Source: Desulfosudis sp034189195
Lineage (GTDB): Bacteria > Desulfobacterota > Desulfobacteria > Desulfobacterales > Desulfosudaceae
DNA length: 64,000 nt
Assembly (NCBI GenBank): GCA_034189195.1
Contig: JAXHVI010000110.1
Location: forward strand, 55,377-119,376
Direction of reading: 5' to 3'
Shown in pieces: positions 42,681-52,953 of this stretch. The notes under the pieces are model-generated. The model made no database searches. It worked only from the letters and a program-made list of their open reading frames with translations, and was not told where the DNA came from. The translations under genes and the position numbers were made by a program. Positions within the stretch are counted from its first letter, which is position 1. The number at the start of each line of letters is the position of its first letter.

Positions 42681-45600
42681 ATGCACATTTTTACAAGCAA
42701 CCGGATGGAGATACTTTCCCGGGCTTTTTGCCAGACACTGACGGCGTTCCCTCTGGACAACCCTTTCGAACAGGAAACCATCGTTGTCCAGAGCATGGGC
42801 ATGAAACGGTGGCTCTCCATGGAGATGGCCCGCCATACCGGTATCTGCGCCCACAACCGGTTTTTTTTCCCCAACGCGTTTTTAAACCAGATGCTGCAAA
42901 CCGTGATTGCCGATGCCGCCGCGGTATCCCCCGATATGGGGGTGGAGGCCATGACATGGGCCGTTTTCCCGGTCCTGGCCGATGTTGTTGCCAACCCCGC
43001 CCTCTCGCCCCTTCAGGCCTACCTGCAGGACGGCGATGCCATCAAACGCTACCAGCTGGCGGCCCGGATCGCCGACACCTTTGATCAGTATCTGTTGTTC
43101 CGGCCGGACATACTGTTGCAGTGGGAAACCGGCGCGCTTCCCGCGGACCCCCACGAAAAGTGGCAGGCGCACCTGTGGCGGTTGCTGACCTCCCATGGAT
43201 GGGCCGGACAGCGGGCCGAACGATGGAAACAGTTTCTCTCCCTGGCCCAGAGCGGGGAACCTGCCGGCGGCAAGTTCCCATCCAGGGTGTCCGTGTTCGG
43301 CATTTCAACGCTGCCCCGGTTCCACATGCAGGTGTTTGCCGCGCTTTCCGCTTTCATGGAGGTGCGGTTTTTCGTATTAAACCCCTGCCGTCACTACTGG
43401 GGTGACATCCTGTCCACCTATGAAAAAAAGCAGGTGGAAACCGGTGCCGATGCCCGGGACATTCCGGAAGATGACCGCCACCTGGAAACGGGAAACAGCC
43501 TTCTGGCCTCCATGGGCATGGTGGCCCGTGATTTTTTTGCCATGGTGGAGGACCATCCCCACCAGGAGACCCCGATGTTTGCCCCTGCTTCCGGGACCAC
43601 CATGCTGGCCTGCCTTCAGAACGATATTCTCGATCTGAAGGACGCCGCTGATCAGGAACGGGTGCGGGTGGCCGATGATGACTTCTCCATTCAGATAGCC
43701 GTCTGTCACAGCCCCATGCGCGAAGTTGAAGTGCTGCATGACGCCCTGCTGGCCATGTTCGATGCGGATGCCGGGCTTTCTCCCGAGGAGGTGCTGGTCA
43801 TGGCGCCGGACATGGAGATGTATGCCCCCTATGTGGAAGCGGTGTTTGACGCCGGTGACGGTGACGGAAGCGTACGGGTGCCCTACACGGTCACGGACCG
43901 CCGTTCAAAGTCGGGCAGCCCTGTGGTAAGGACGTTTCTGTGCCTGCTGGACCTCTGGGAATCCCGCTTTGAAATATCCGCCGTACTGGAAATTCTGGAA
44001 CCCGCCTTTGTCCGGGAGCGGTTTGATATCGGAGAGAGCGAGTTTATTCGTATTTCCAAGTGGCTTGTCGATGCGGGCGTACGGTGGGGCCTTGACGGCG
44101 CCTTTAAAAAAGACCGGGACCTTCCTGCGTTTTCTGAAAACACATGGAAACAGGGGATCGACAGTCTGGTGCTGGGATGCGCCATGGCAGGGAACGGAGA
44201 AGTTCTTTTTGACGGCCTGCTGCCATATGATCACATGGAGGGCAGTGACGTCGACAGCCTTGAAAAGTTTCTGGTCTTCTGGCATGTGCTGCTCCGGTTT
44301 TACCGGCAATGCGGCACCGCCCACGGCCCGGGCCGGTGGCGGGAGATACTGACCGTCCTGGCCGGGTCGGTCTTTGCCGTGGACCCGGCTGTTGAGACGG
44401 ACCTTCAGGGGGTGGTCGATGCCCTGAACGCCCTTGTCGAAAGCGCGGCCAGCGGCGGGTTTGACGGCCCGGTGGAACTGGCGGTGGTCAGGGAGTTTTT
44501 GAATCGACGGTTCAATGGGCAGGTCTACGGCGCGCCGTTTATTTCCGGTGGCGTCACCTTCTGCTCCATGTTGCCCATGCGCAGTATCCCCTTTGCCGTG
44601 ATCTGCCTGCTGGGCATGAACGTGGACGATTATCCGCGGCAGACCTTTTCTCCCGGTTTTGACATGATTCGCAAACACCCCCGGCCCGGGGACCGTTCCA
44701 AGCGAAACGACGACCGGTACCTGTTTCTCGAGACACTGCTGTCGGCCCGTCGGCGGCTCTACATCAGCTACGTGGGCCACGACATGCGGGACAACAGTGA
44801 CCGCCCGCCTTCGGTGCTGGTGGGGGAACTGTGTGACTATCTTCAGGACCGGTTCGACGCCGGTCCGTCCGTCGACGTTGTGGAAAAAATCACCACCCAC
44901 CACCGGCTTCAGCCCTTTCATCCGGACTATTTTTCCAGTGGCGCGCAAGGACGGTTCAGCTATGCCGCCGATTATCTGGCTGCGGCCCGGCAGCTGACCG
45001 CCGGCCGGGAAAAACGACCGGCAGCCCCGAAACCGGAGGCCCCGGGTCCTGATAACGAAAGCCGGCAGATCGTTGAAATTGAGGACCTGTGTCGTTTTTT
45101 TGTTCACCCGGTACGATATTTTATGACGCAACGTCTTGGCCTGGGTGTCGCCGAGACCGACCGCGTTCCGGAAGAGGCCGAACCGTTTGATGTGACCGGT
45201 CTGGAGCGGTATGACATGACCCGGCGTCTGGTGGAACGGCTGCTGGCCGACGAACCGGCGGCGGTGCTGGAAAATGCGTTGCGGGCCGGCGGCATCCTGC
45301 CGCATGGCGAACCGGGAAAGCGGATGTTTGAACGGTTACACACCGGGGCCGCGGACTTTGTCGCCGGCATTCGGGCGGTGACAGCCAATGCCGGCCTGGA
45401 CCGGCGGGAGATAACCCTGGACATTAACGGCACCACCCTTTGCGGCTCGCTGGATGGAATCGGTGAACAGGAGTGGTTCCGGTTCCGCTACGCCACGGCC
45501 CGGCCCGGTGATTTTATCACCAACTGGATCGCCCATCTGGCCTGGGGCATAGACCGGGGTTGTGCCGGCTCCGGCCGGTTCGCGGCCAAAGATGGATGGT

Positions 45601-45938
45601 GGGCCTTTGATCCGGTGGACAACGGTCTGTCGATCCTGACGACCCTGATTGACATTTACCGGCAGGGTCGCCTGCGGCCGCTCCATTTTTTTCCCCGCAG
45701 CGCTTTTGATTATGCCGACACCCTGCAGAAGAAAGGCAGTGCGTCCGCGGCCATGGACCGGGCGTACCAGACATGGCAGGGCAACGAATGGACAACCGGA
45801 GAAAAAGAGAATCCGTATTACGCGCTCTGCTTCGGCAAGGCGGATCCCCTGGATGAGGAATTTGAAACCCTTTCCACGGCAGTGGTGAGCCCGCTGCTGG
45901 CCTGCAGGAGACCGGATGGCCCGCCGCGAACCGTTTGA
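42681..45938 (+). CDS. recC: Exodeoxyribonuclease V subunit gamma (RecC)
   Basis: 1085 residues. N-terminal 'MHIFTSNRMEILSRAF', 'VVQSMGMKRWLSMEMA' and 'FFFPNAFLNQML' are the RecC helicase-like domain 1; the walker residues are degenerate, as in RecC. The C-terminal part ('IEDLCRFFVHPVRYFMTQRL') is the inactive nuclease-like domain that scans for Chi. RecC holds RecB and RecD together and recognises the regulatory sequence. It overlaps recB by 23 bp. Confidence 0.95.
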   Translation: MHIFTSNRMEILSRAFCQTLTAFPLDNPFEQETIVVQSMGMKRWLSMEMARHTGICAHNRFFFPNAFLNQMLQTVIADAAAVSPDMGVEAMTWAVFPVLADVVANPALSPLQAYLQDGDAIKRYQLAARIADTFDQYLLFRPDILLQWETGALPADPHEKWQAHLWRLLTSHGWAGQRAERWKQFLSLAQSGEPAGGKFPSRVSVFGISTLPRFHMQVFAALSAFMEVRFFVLNPCRHYWGDILSTYEKKQVETGADARDIPEDDRHLETGNSLLASMGMVARDFFAMVEDHPHQETPMFAPASGTTMLACLQNDILDLKDAADQERVRVADDDFSIQIAVCHSPMREVEVLHDALLAMFDADAGLSPEEVLVMAPDMEMYAPYVEAVFDAGDGDGSVRVPYTVTDRRSKSGSPVVRTFLCLLDLWESRFEISAVLEILEPAFVRERFDIGESEFIRISKWLVDAGVRWGLDGAFKKDRDLPAFSENTWKQGIDSLVLGCAMAGNGEVLFDGLLPYDHMEGSDVDSLEKFLVFWHVLLRFYRQCGTAHGPGRWREILTVLAGSVFAVDPAVETDLQGVVDALNALVESAASGGFDGPVELAVVREFLNRRFNGQVYGAPFISGGVTFCSMLPMRSIPFAVICLLGMNVDDYPRQTFSPGFDMIRKHPRPGDRSKRNDDRYLFLETLLSARRRLYISYVGHDMRDNSDRPPSVLVGELCDYLQDRFDAGPSVDVVEKITTHHRLQPFHPDYFSSGAQGRFSYAADYLAAARQLTAGREKRPAAPKPEAPGPDNESRQIVEIEDLCRFFVHPVRYFMTQRLGLGVAETDRVPEEAEPFDVTGLERYDMTRRLVERLLADEPAAVLENALRAGGILPHGEPGKRMFERLHTGAADFVAGIRAVTANAGLDRREITLDINGTTLCGSLDGIGEQEWFRFRYATARPGDFITNWIAHLAWGIDRGCAGSGRFAAKDGWWAFDPVDNGLSILTTLIDIYRQGRLRPLHFFPRSAFDYADTLQKKGSASAAMDRAYQTWQGNEWTTGEKENPYYALCFGKADPLDEEFETLSTAVVSPLLACRRPDGPPRTV

Positions 45939-48900
45939 CATACTTTGCGCCGACCTCTCCGGCGGCGTCACCACCCTGGTGGAGGCCAGTGCCGGCACGG
46001 GCAAAACCTACGCCATTGTGGGGCTGTTCCTGCGACTGATTGCCGAGACCGACGCGGGGGTGGACAACATACTGGCGGTCACCTACACCGAGGCCGCCAC
46101 CCAGGAGTTGAAGGGAAAAATCCGGACCGCCCTGCGAAAAGCGGCCGCGGCTTTTAAAACAGGGACAAAAAGCGGGGACCCGTTGATCGACGGGCTGTTG
46201 AAAAACCTGGCATCGACACAGGCGGTGGCGGCCCGCCGGCTGAAGCGGGCCCTGGCCGCCTTTGACCAGTCCGCCATCTTTACCATTCACGGGTTCTGCA
46301 GCCGCATGCTGGATGAGTTTGCTTTTGAAAGCGGTGCCCTGTTCGGTGTGGAACTGGTGACCAACCAGGATGAACTGGTTCAGCAGGTGGCCCGGGATTT
46401 CTGGCGCCGGCGTTTTTATGACGCCTCCCCCCTGTTTCTCGACTATGCTGTGGGGAAAAAGGGACTCCGTGTAGACACCTTTATCCGCCTGTTAAACACC
46501 TGGATGGCATTTTCCGACCTTCGCGTGGTGCCCGGCGCCGACGAGACCGTTGACACAGCGGCCCTGGAGACCGCGTTTGCCTCCTCACTGGAACAGGTGG
46601 CCGCACAGTGGGCCGCGGACAAAGCGGCGGTGCAGGAGCTTCTGCTCCACAACAAAAGTTTTAGCGGGAAATGGTATCGTGCCAACTGGCTCTCCGGCTG
46701 GTTTGTCCAGATGGATGCCTATACCGGCTCCCGGGAGTGCTTTCCCGACATGTTTGAAAAGTTCAGGAAATTCACTTCAACCGGCATTGCGGAGGGGACA
46801 AAACCGGGCGGCACCGTAATCCATCACCCCTTTTTTGATACCTGCCGGCAGCACATGGAGATTCGGCAAGCCCTGACCGATGCTTTTGACCGGCGCATCG
46901 CCGTGGAAAAGAGCCGTTTTCTGAGCGAGGCGCGAAAGGCGCTGGACGCGCAAAAACAGCGGCTGAACATTCGCTATTTTGACGATCTGCTGCTCAACCT
47001 GGACCGGGTCCTGGTCTCGGAGGCTCGCGCCGGGCTCATTGAAAAGGCGCGACACCGGTACCGGGCCGTGCTGATTGATGAATTCCAGGACACCGACCCC
47101 CTGCAGTACCGTATTTTTTCCTCCCTGTTTCAGGGAGCGTCAGCCCTTTTTTTTATCGGTGACCCGAAGCAGGCCATTTACGGTTTCCGGGGCGCTGATG
47201 TGTTTGCCTACCTGGCGGCGGTGCCGGGGGTGAATGTCGCCTGCACCCTGGCGGAGAACTGGCGTTCCCGTCCCGGCCTGGTGACGGGTGTCAACACCCT
47301 GTTCCAGTCGGTAGACGCGCCCTTTGTGTTTGACGAGATCAATTTTGCTCCGGCGGCATCGGCTGCCGGGGCCCACATTCCCCGCCTGACCATTGATGGG
47401 AACGAGCCCGCCGCCCTTGAGCTGCGTCTGCTGGACAGCGCCGATTTTCCCCAAAAATCCCAAAAAGCGGCCTGGATACAACGGGTGGCCACGGATACGG
47501 CGGCACAGGCGGCCCGGCTGGTGGCCCTGGGCAGGAAGCAGAAGGCGTGGCTGGGGGACCGGCCTCTGGCGGCCGGGGACATGGCCATTCTGGTGCGCAG
47601 AAACACCGAGGCCATCTTGGTCCAGGAGGCCCTTTCAAGGCTTAATGTGCACAGCACCATTCTGAAGACCGGCGATCTGTTTGGATCCCACGAGGCCTTC
47701 GAGATGCAGGTACTGCTGTCCGCCGTGGTGTTTGCCCATGACCTCTCCCTGGTCAAGGGGGCCTGCGCTACCCGAATGATGGGCTATGATCTCCGGCGCA
47801 TCGCGGATCTGGCGCTGGAAGCAGACGCGGCGGACACGGTGGTGGAGCGTTTTCTGTCATACCGGGACCTGTGGCGGCGTCACGGTTTCATGAAGATGTT
47901 TTCCCGGCTGCTGCGCAGGGAGGATGTGCTGCCCCGGCTCATGGCGTTTCCGGATGGTGAACGGTGCTGCACCAATCTTTTTCACCTGGCCGAACTGCTC
48001 CATAAAACGGCCCTGGAGGCTCACTACGGCCCGGAACGGCTGGTCCGCTGGCTCATGCGGCAGCGCACCGCGCTTCAGGGCCGGAACGAGGAACATCAGC
48101 TGCGGCTGGAAAGCGACGACAGCGCGGTCAAGATTATCACCATTCATAAGAGCAAAGGCCTTGAATACCCGGTCACCTTCTGCCCGTTTTTATGGACCGG
48201 AACGCCGGGGAATGCCGGCGGAGAGGGGGTGGCCTGCCACGAGGTTCGGGAAGACGGCGGCATGTCCATGGTGCTTGACCTGCGGCCCGAAGGCGCCGAT
48301 GGGGTGGCGGACCGGCGGGAGAGATGGTGCCGGGAGACCCTTTCGGAAAACATGCGGCTGCTCTACGTGGCCCTGACCCGGGCGAAAAACCGGTGCTATG
48401 TTTCCGTGGTGCCGGAGAAGGCCGGCGGCTCTCCCCTGGCCGGGCTGCTGGGAATCGAAAAGGCGGCCATTTCCGCCGACGACCTGGAAAGAGTGGCCGG
48501 GCAATCCGGCGGATCCATTCACGTGACACGGGTGGTGCCGGAGGACCTCCGTGTCGCTCCCCTGTCAACGGAGGGGGAAGGCGCTGAGGCAAGGCTTTCC
48601 TGCCGGAAGTTTTCCGGAACCATTGCCGCAGACTGGCGGGTGGCCAGCTTTTCCGCCATGCGGCGATCCTTTTCCGGAACGGAAGCAGACCATGTGGCCG
48701 CCGATGATGGGGGGGGAACGCCCGACCCGGCGTTGCCGTCCGTCCCTTATGCCGGTATCGCCCAGTTTCCGGCTGGGGCCCGGGCCGGCCTGTTCATACA
48801 CGAGGTGTTTGAACACCTGGACTTTACCAATGCGGACCCGGCTTACCGCAAGGATCTTGTCTTCAGGAAACTGTCCCGTTACAATTTCGACCGGCAGTGG

Positions 48901-49530
48901 TGCGGTCCGGTGTGCGACATGGTGGACCGGGTGCTTTCCACCCCCCTTCCGCTGGTGTCCGGTGAAGAGGGGCCCCGGCTGGATTCGGTTTCCATGGAGT
49001 GCCGTATCAACGAACTGGAGTTCTTTTTCCCGCTGCGGTCGGTCTCTCCGGAGAGTCTTGCCGCGGCCTACCGGCAGGCAGGTGTCGAATCAAGGGACGA
49101 CCGTTTTGCCCAGGCCCTGAAAACCCTGGCGTTTTCACCGGCCAGGGGGGTGATGCGGGGGTTTATCGACCTTGTCTTTTTCAGCGCCGGCCGGTATTTC
49201 ATCGTCGACTGGAAGTCCAATTTTCTGGGGCCGAATCCTGCGTCCTACAGTCAGGCCCGTTTGCGTGAAGTGATGGAAAAGGAGTTTTACCTGCTTCAGG
49301 CTCACCTGTATGCCGTGGCCCTGAACCAGTATCTTTGCGCACGGCTGCCGGCATACGCCTATGCGTCCGGTTTCGGCGGGGTGTATTACGTGTTTGTCCG
49401 CGGCGTGGATCCGGCTGCCGGGCCGGACTACGGTATTTACAGGGAAACGCCTTCCGTGGAACTGATGCGTGCCCTTGGGCGGTGCCTGCTCGAACAACCG
49501 GCATCCGCCATGGACGGGGAGGCGGGGTAG
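45916..49530 (+). CDS. recB: Exodeoxyribonuclease V subunit beta (RecB)
   Basis: 1204 residues. SF1A helicase motifs: Walker A 'EASAGTGKTYAIV' near residue 25, motif II 'LIDEFQDTDPLQYRIF', motif III 'FFIGDPKQAIYGFRGAD', motif V 'IITIHKSKGLEYPVTF', and motif VI 'LLYVALTRAKNRCYV'. The C-terminal nuclease domain has 'GLFIHEVFEHLDF', 'GVMRGFIDLVF' and 'YFIVDWKSNFLG', with the catalytic Asp and Lys. It unwinds 3'-5' and is the sole nuclease of the complex, processing double-strand ends for RecA. Confidence 0.96.
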   Translation: MARREPFDILCADLSGGVTTLVEASAGTGKTYAIVGLFLRLIAETDAGVDNILAVTYTEAATQELKGKIRTALRKAAAAFKTGTKSGDPLIDGLLKNLASTQAVAARRLKRALAAFDQSAIFTIHGFCSRMLDEFAFESGALFGVELVTNQDELVQQVARDFWRRRFYDASPLFLDYAVGKKGLRVDTFIRLLNTWMAFSDLRVVPGADETVDTAALETAFASSLEQVAAQWAADKAAVQELLLHNKSFSGKWYRANWLSGWFVQMDAYTGSRECFPDMFEKFRKFTSTGIAEGTKPGGTVIHHPFFDTCRQHMEIRQALTDAFDRRIAVEKSRFLSEARKALDAQKQRLNIRYFDDLLLNLDRVLVSEARAGLIEKARHRYRAVLIDEFQDTDPLQYRIFSSLFQGASALFFIGDPKQAIYGFRGADVFAYLAAVPGVNVACTLAENWRSRPGLVTGVNTLFQSVDAPFVFDEINFAPAASAAGAHIPRLTIDGNEPAALELRLLDSADFPQKSQKAAWIQRVATDTAAQAARLVALGRKQKAWLGDRPLAAGDMAILVRRNTEAILVQEALSRLNVHSTILKTGDLFGSHEAFEMQVLLSAVVFAHDLSLVKGACATRMMGYDLRRIADLALEADAADTVVERFLSYRDLWRRHGFMKMFSRLLRREDVLPRLMAFPDGERCCTNLFHLAELLHKTALEAHYGPERLVRWLMRQRTALQGRNEEHQLRLESDDSAVKIITIHKSKGLEYPVTFCPFLWTGTPGNAGGEGVACHEVREDGGMSMVLDLRPEGADGVADRRERWCRETLSENMRLLYVALTRAKNRCYVSVVPEKAGGSPLAGLLGIEKAAISADDLERVAGQSGGSIHVTRVVPEDLRVAPLSTEGEGAEARLSCRKFSGTIAADWRVASFSAMRRSFSGTEADHVAADDGGGTPDPALPSVPYAGIAQFPAGARAGLFIHEVFEHLDFTNADPAYRKDLVFRKLSRYNFDRQWCGPVCDMVDRVLSTPLPLVSGEEGPRLDSVSMECRINELEFFFPLRSVSPESLAAAYRQAGVESRDDRFAQALKTLAFSPARGVMRGFIDLVFFSAGRYFIVDWKSNFLGPNPASYSQARLREVMEKEFYLLQAHLYAVALNQYLCARLPAYAYASGFGGVYYVFVRGVDPAAGPDYGIYRETPSVELMRALGRCLLEQPASAMDGEAG

Positions 49531-49531
49531 A

Positions 49532-51361
49532 ATGGACGGATATCGGGATATGCAGGCGGCAATGCCGATGCTCGGCGAACTGGACCGCCGATTCGGCCAG
49601 CTGTTGACCACCCTGGATCCCGGCGGCGGAAAGGAGCTGTTTCTGGCCGCCGCCGCCACTCTCTGGCACACGCGCAGGGGGCATGTCTGTTTCGATCTTT
49701 ACCAGGCGGACCCTTTTCCGACGGACGGCGCCGACGATGTTTCCCTGCCCGATGGCCGCCGGTGGGTCGAGATGCTGTCCCGAAGCACGGTGGTGACCCG
49801 GCCCGGCGGCGACCCGGCCCCCCTTGTTCTGGACAACGAGGGACGGCTCTACCTGCACCGGTACTGGGGCTATCAGAAGCAACTGGCCGATTTTCTCCGT
49901 ACACGGGCCGGCATTTTTCGGGCAGTGGACACAGACCGGTTGAGAGAGGGGCTTGCCCGGTGGTTTCCCGGTCAGGGCAACGGCAACGGGCCGGACATGC
50001 AGCAGGTGGCGGCGGTATCGGCACTGGCCCATGATTTTTCCGTAATCACCGGGGGCCCGGGCACGGGAAAAACCCTGACCGCGGCACGGATTCTGGCCCT
50101 GCTGGCCGAACAGACCGGGAACCGGCCCCTGGCCGCCGTTCTGGCCGCGCCCACGGGCAAGGCCGCGGCCCGCCTGGGCGAGGCGATATCTACGCTGCGC
50201 GGCGCCACCGGGGGCCGGGCCCCTGAAGATGGACTGGAGGTTCGAACCTGCACCCTTCACCGCCTGCTGGGCGCCCTTCCGGGATCAGCGGTTTTCCGGC
50301 ATCATCGTGGCAACCCCGTTTCCGCCGACGTGGTGGTGGTGGACGAAGCCTCCATGGCGGATGTCGCTCTCACGGCAAAACTGGTGGATGCCCTGCCCGG
50401 TCATTGCCGGTTGATACTGGTGGGAGACAAAGATCAGCTCGCCTCGGTGGAGGCGGGATCGGTATTTTCCGATATCTGCGGCGCGGCGGGGAAAAACCGG
50501 TTTTCAGCGGACTTTCTTCAGCTGCTTGCGAAAACCGGGATACGGACCGGAGGGGAAACTGTGCCTCCTGCCGGCGCCGCCCGCCTGGCCGATAATGTGG
50601 TGCACCTTGAAAAGATCTACCGGTTCGAACACCGGGGCGGCATGGAAAGGGTCAGCCGGCTGGTGCGGAAAGGGGAGGCCGGTAAAATCTTTGAAATTCT
50701 GGCCTCCGCCGGTCATCATGATGTTACCTGGGCGACTCCGGACCAGGAAGAGTGGCGGGAACGCCTGGCACAGACCGTGACGGCCTGGGTGAAAGCGTAT
50801 CTGTCGGTGTCGTCGAATCCGGAAATGGTGCTTGACCGGCTGGGGTCGTTTCGCATACTGTGCGCTTTGCGCGAAGGACCTGCCGGCGCCGTGGCCTTTA
50901 ACCGGTTTGTCGAGCACTTTCTTCAACGGGCGGGGGTTGTGGCTTCAGGCCGGCCGTGGTATGCGGGTCGTCCCGTAATGGTTCTGAAAAATGACTACTC
51001 CCTGGAGTTGTTTAACGGCGATGTCGGTATCACTTTATGGGACGGCGATCGGCTGAGCGTCTTTTTTAAAGACGACCGGGGCGGGGTGAGAAAATTTCAT
51101 CCCGGCCGCATTCCCGAACATGAAACCGTTTATGCCATGACGGTTCACAAGGGCCAGGGCTCGGAGTTTGACAGGGTGGTGTTTGTGATGCCGGACAGGG
51201 AGGGCCCGGTGTTGACCCGTGAGCTTGTGTACACGGCCCTGACACGTGCCAGATCCCATATTGAAATTATCGGGGAAAAGGATATTATTGAGGCGGCCGT
51301 GTCCCGATCGGTGTCAAGACGGTCCGGCCTTGTGGAGGCAATCAATAACGATCAGGACTAA
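49532..51361 (+). CDS. recD: Exodeoxyribonuclease V subunit alpha (RecD)
   Basis: About 609 residues, starting 1 nt after the recB stop behind GGAGGCGGGG; a longer frame from 49469 inside recB is not needed. An N-terminal helical domain binds RecC; the SF1B helicase core has Walker A 'TGGPGTGKTLTAARI' near residue 175, 'VVVDEASMADVAL', 'LVGDKDQLASVEAGSVFSD' and C-terminal 'MTVHKGQGSEFDRVVF' and 'LVYTALTRARSHI'. It is the fast 5'-3' motor of RecBCD. Confidence 0.95.
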   Translation: MDGYRDMQAAMPMLGELDRRFGQLLTTLDPGGGKELFLAAAATLWHTRRGHVCFDLYQADPFPTDGADDVSLPDGRRWVEMLSRSTVVTRPGGDPAPLVLDNEGRLYLHRYWGYQKQLADFLRTRAGIFRAVDTDRLREGLARWFPGQGNGNGPDMQQVAAVSALAHDFSVITGGPGTGKTLTAARILALLAEQTGNRPLAAVLAAPTGKAAARLGEAISTLRGATGGRAPEDGLEVRTCTLHRLLGALPGSAVFRHHRGNPVSADVVVVDEASMADVALTAKLVDALPGHCRLILVGDKDQLASVEAGSVFSDICGAAGKNRFSADFLQLLAKTGIRTGGETVPPAGAARLADNVVHLEKIYRFEHRGGMERVSRLVRKGEAGKIFEILASAGHHDVTWATPDQEEWRERLAQTVTAWVKAYLSVSSNPEMVLDRLGSFRILCALREGPAGAVAFNRFVEHFLQRAGVVASGRPWYAGRPVMVLKNDYSLELFNGDVGITLWDGDRLSVFFKDDRGGVRKFHPGRIPEHETVYAMTVHKGQGSEFDRVVFVMPDREGPVLTRELVYTALTRARSHIEIIGEKDIIEAAVSRSVSRRSGLVEAINNDQD

Positions 51362-51376
51362 ACAGACGGAGAGATC

Positions 51377-51823
51377 ATGAATATCATCATTGCAAGCGAT
51401 CATGCCGGTTTCCGGACAAAAAGGGACATTATCGACTATCTTCGCCGCAACCATGCCACCTGGGATGTGACCGACATGGGGCCGGAAGACGACGCGCCGG
51501 TGGATTATCCGATATACGCCCACATGGTGGCAAGCGCCGTGGCGGCCGGGGACTACCGGCGAGGTATTCTCATCTGCGGCAGCGGCATCGGCATGTCCAT
51601 GATGGCCAATCGATTCCAGGGGGTGCGGGCCGCCCTGTGCGTGACGCCCCAGATGGCTGAACTGAGCCGGCAGCACAACCGGTCCAATGTGCTGTGCCTG
51701 GCCGGTCGGCTGGTGGATCTGGAGGAAAACATTCAGATCGTCAATACGTGGCTGAATACCGACTATACGGACGAGGCCCGGCACACCCGGCGCTACCGGC
51801 TGATGGATTTGCTGTGGACGTGA
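51377..51823 (+). CDS. rpiB: Ribose-5-phosphate isomerase B (RpiB/LacAB family)
   Basis: 148 residues. 'IIIASDHAGFRTKR' binds the phosphate and holds Asp8 and His9; Cys67 in 'LICGSGIGMSMMANR' is the catalytic base region; 'HNRSNVLCLAGR' supplies His100 and Asn101. It interconverts ribose 5-phosphate and ribulose 5-phosphate. 'CGSGIGMSM' replaces the more common 'CGTGIGxSI', a substitution also found in LacA/B-like members, so a related sugar phosphate is conceivable. It follows recD by 15 bp with its own GGAGAG site. Confidence 0.92.
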   Translation: MNIIIASDHAGFRTKRDIIDYLRRNHATWDVTDMGPEDDAPVDYPIYAHMVASAVAAGDYRRGILICGSGIGMSMMANRFQGVRAALCVTPQMAELSRQHNRSNVLCLAGRLVDLEENIQIVNTWLNTDYTDEARHTRRYRLMDLLWT

Positions 51824-51899
51824 CACGGGCATCCATTCCCTCATCATGGAGACACAACAACGGCTTTTGGGTTCTGAATGCGAAGGGGGGAGAGGGCGG

Positions 51900-52571
51900 C
51901 TAATCTTCGTACTGACTGATGAAGGCATGCAGGGCGGTTTTCAGCCAGCCGATCGAATCCTGGTTGGTCATTACCAGCAGCAGGCCGTTGATGTCCTGCT
52001 GGTCAAACTGGAACAGGGTCTTCATGACAATGGCTGTCTGCTCGGTGCCAAAGTGCTTGAGAAGGAAATCAAAATCGGTGTTGTCAAGGGTGAGCAGCTC
52101 AGGCGGCGTGTAAGAAATAACCGTGTTGAGAAGGTCTGAAATTTTTCCCACGCAGGCCCCGATCAGGATATTGCTGATTTCCAGGAGCAGGCCGCGCTTG
52201 AGGGTCTCGATCTCCACCGTGTTCATGGACGGGTCGGGATCCCGGTAGGAAACGTTTAAGAACTTGCTTAAAATCCGCTCCGTGCCCCGGGGCAGAAACA
52301 GCAGGCCGGACCCGTTAAAATCGCCCCAGAACTTCTGGCCGGTGACGCTGTTCCGGGCACCGTGGCTGATGGTTTCGCTCAGGTAGGTCGGCAGCGCGTT
52401 AAAGTTCAGCACCTGGACATCCGGTATGCTCAGGATGACCTGAATATCGATCAACTCGGCCAGGTCCGCCGTTGCATTGCCAAAGGCGATGTTCATGATC
52501 TCCTGAAGAATGTCCCGCTCTTCTTCCGAAAAAAAGCTGCTCTGCGGCCCCTCCGCTCCCCCGTTATTCAT
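51900..52571 (-). CDS. CheC-type CheY-P phosphatase
   Basis: 223 residues with two-fold internal symmetry. Each half has the phosphatase helix: 'DILQEIMNIAFGNATADLA' with Glu and Asn in the first, and 'LLLEISNILIGACVGKI' with Glu and Asn in the second, each followed by a distant Pro as in CheC/CheX/FliY. It should dephosphorylate the receiver encoded just upstream, which overlaps it by 8 bp. No other chemotaxis gene is in the window, so the pair may act as a stand-alone switch. Confidence 0.88.
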   Translation of the reverse strand: MNNGGAEGPQSSFFSEEERDILQEIMNIAFGNATADLAELIDIQVILSIPDVQVLNFNALPTYLSETISHGARNSVTGQKFWGDFNGSGLLFLPRGTERILSKFLNVSYRDPDPSMNTVEIETLKRGLLLEISNILIGACVGKISDLLNTVISYTPPELLTLDNTDFDFLLKHFGTEQTAIVMKTLFQFDQQDINGLLLVMTNQDSIGWLKTALHAFISQYED

Positions 52572-52953
52572 TGTTTTCCCTCAGTGCCTGTTCCGCTTTT
52601 TCCAGCGCCTCTTCGATGACCTGGGCTTTGGCCGGTTTTTTGAGCAGTGTAAAGGCGCCCAGCGCCATGACGTTTGAAATGGACTTGGGCTGCACGTCGG
52701 CCGTCATCACGATGACCATGGCCTTGCCGTCGAATTTTCGAATCTTCTCAAGAGCCGTGTAGCCGTCGATGCCGGGCATGGTCAGGTCCATGAAAACGAT
52801 TTCAGGCTTCAGTATCTGGTACTTCTTGATGCCGTCCTTGCCGTCGACCGCTTCAAAAATTTCATATCCCTTGTTTTTGGGAATGGAGTTTTTGAGCATT
52901 TTGCGGGCCACGGGGGAATCGTCCACAATCAATATCTTTTCAATCATGTCCAT
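52564..52953 (-). CDS. CheY-like single-domain response regulator
   Basis: 129 residues. 'ILIVDDSPVARKMLK', Asp56 in 'IVFMDLTMPGIDG', Thr in 'VIVMTADVQ' and Lys in 'LLKKPAKA' are the full receiver set, and the sequence is close to CheY. The gene runs 8 bp into the CheC gene, so phosphatase and receiver are translationally coupled. The cognate kinase is not in this locus; the kinase at 1117-2862 is far away. Confidence 0.92.
   Translation of the reverse strand: MDMIEKILIVDDSPVARKMLKNSIPKNKGYEIFEAVDGKDGIKKYQILKPEIVFMDLTMPGIDGYTALEKIRKFDGKAMVIVMTADVQPKSISNVMALGAFTLLKKPAKAQVIEEALEKAEQALRENNE

Noticed and set aside
43905..45305. 466-residue open frame on - inside recC
   Set aside because: Overlaps recC fully; Gln/Gly/His-rich composition marks it as a shadow of high-GC coding sequence.
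42681..51361. AddAB rather than RecBCD
   Set aside because: Three subunits in the order C-B-D with a RecD-type SF1B helicase are present, and RecC lacks intact helicase motifs.
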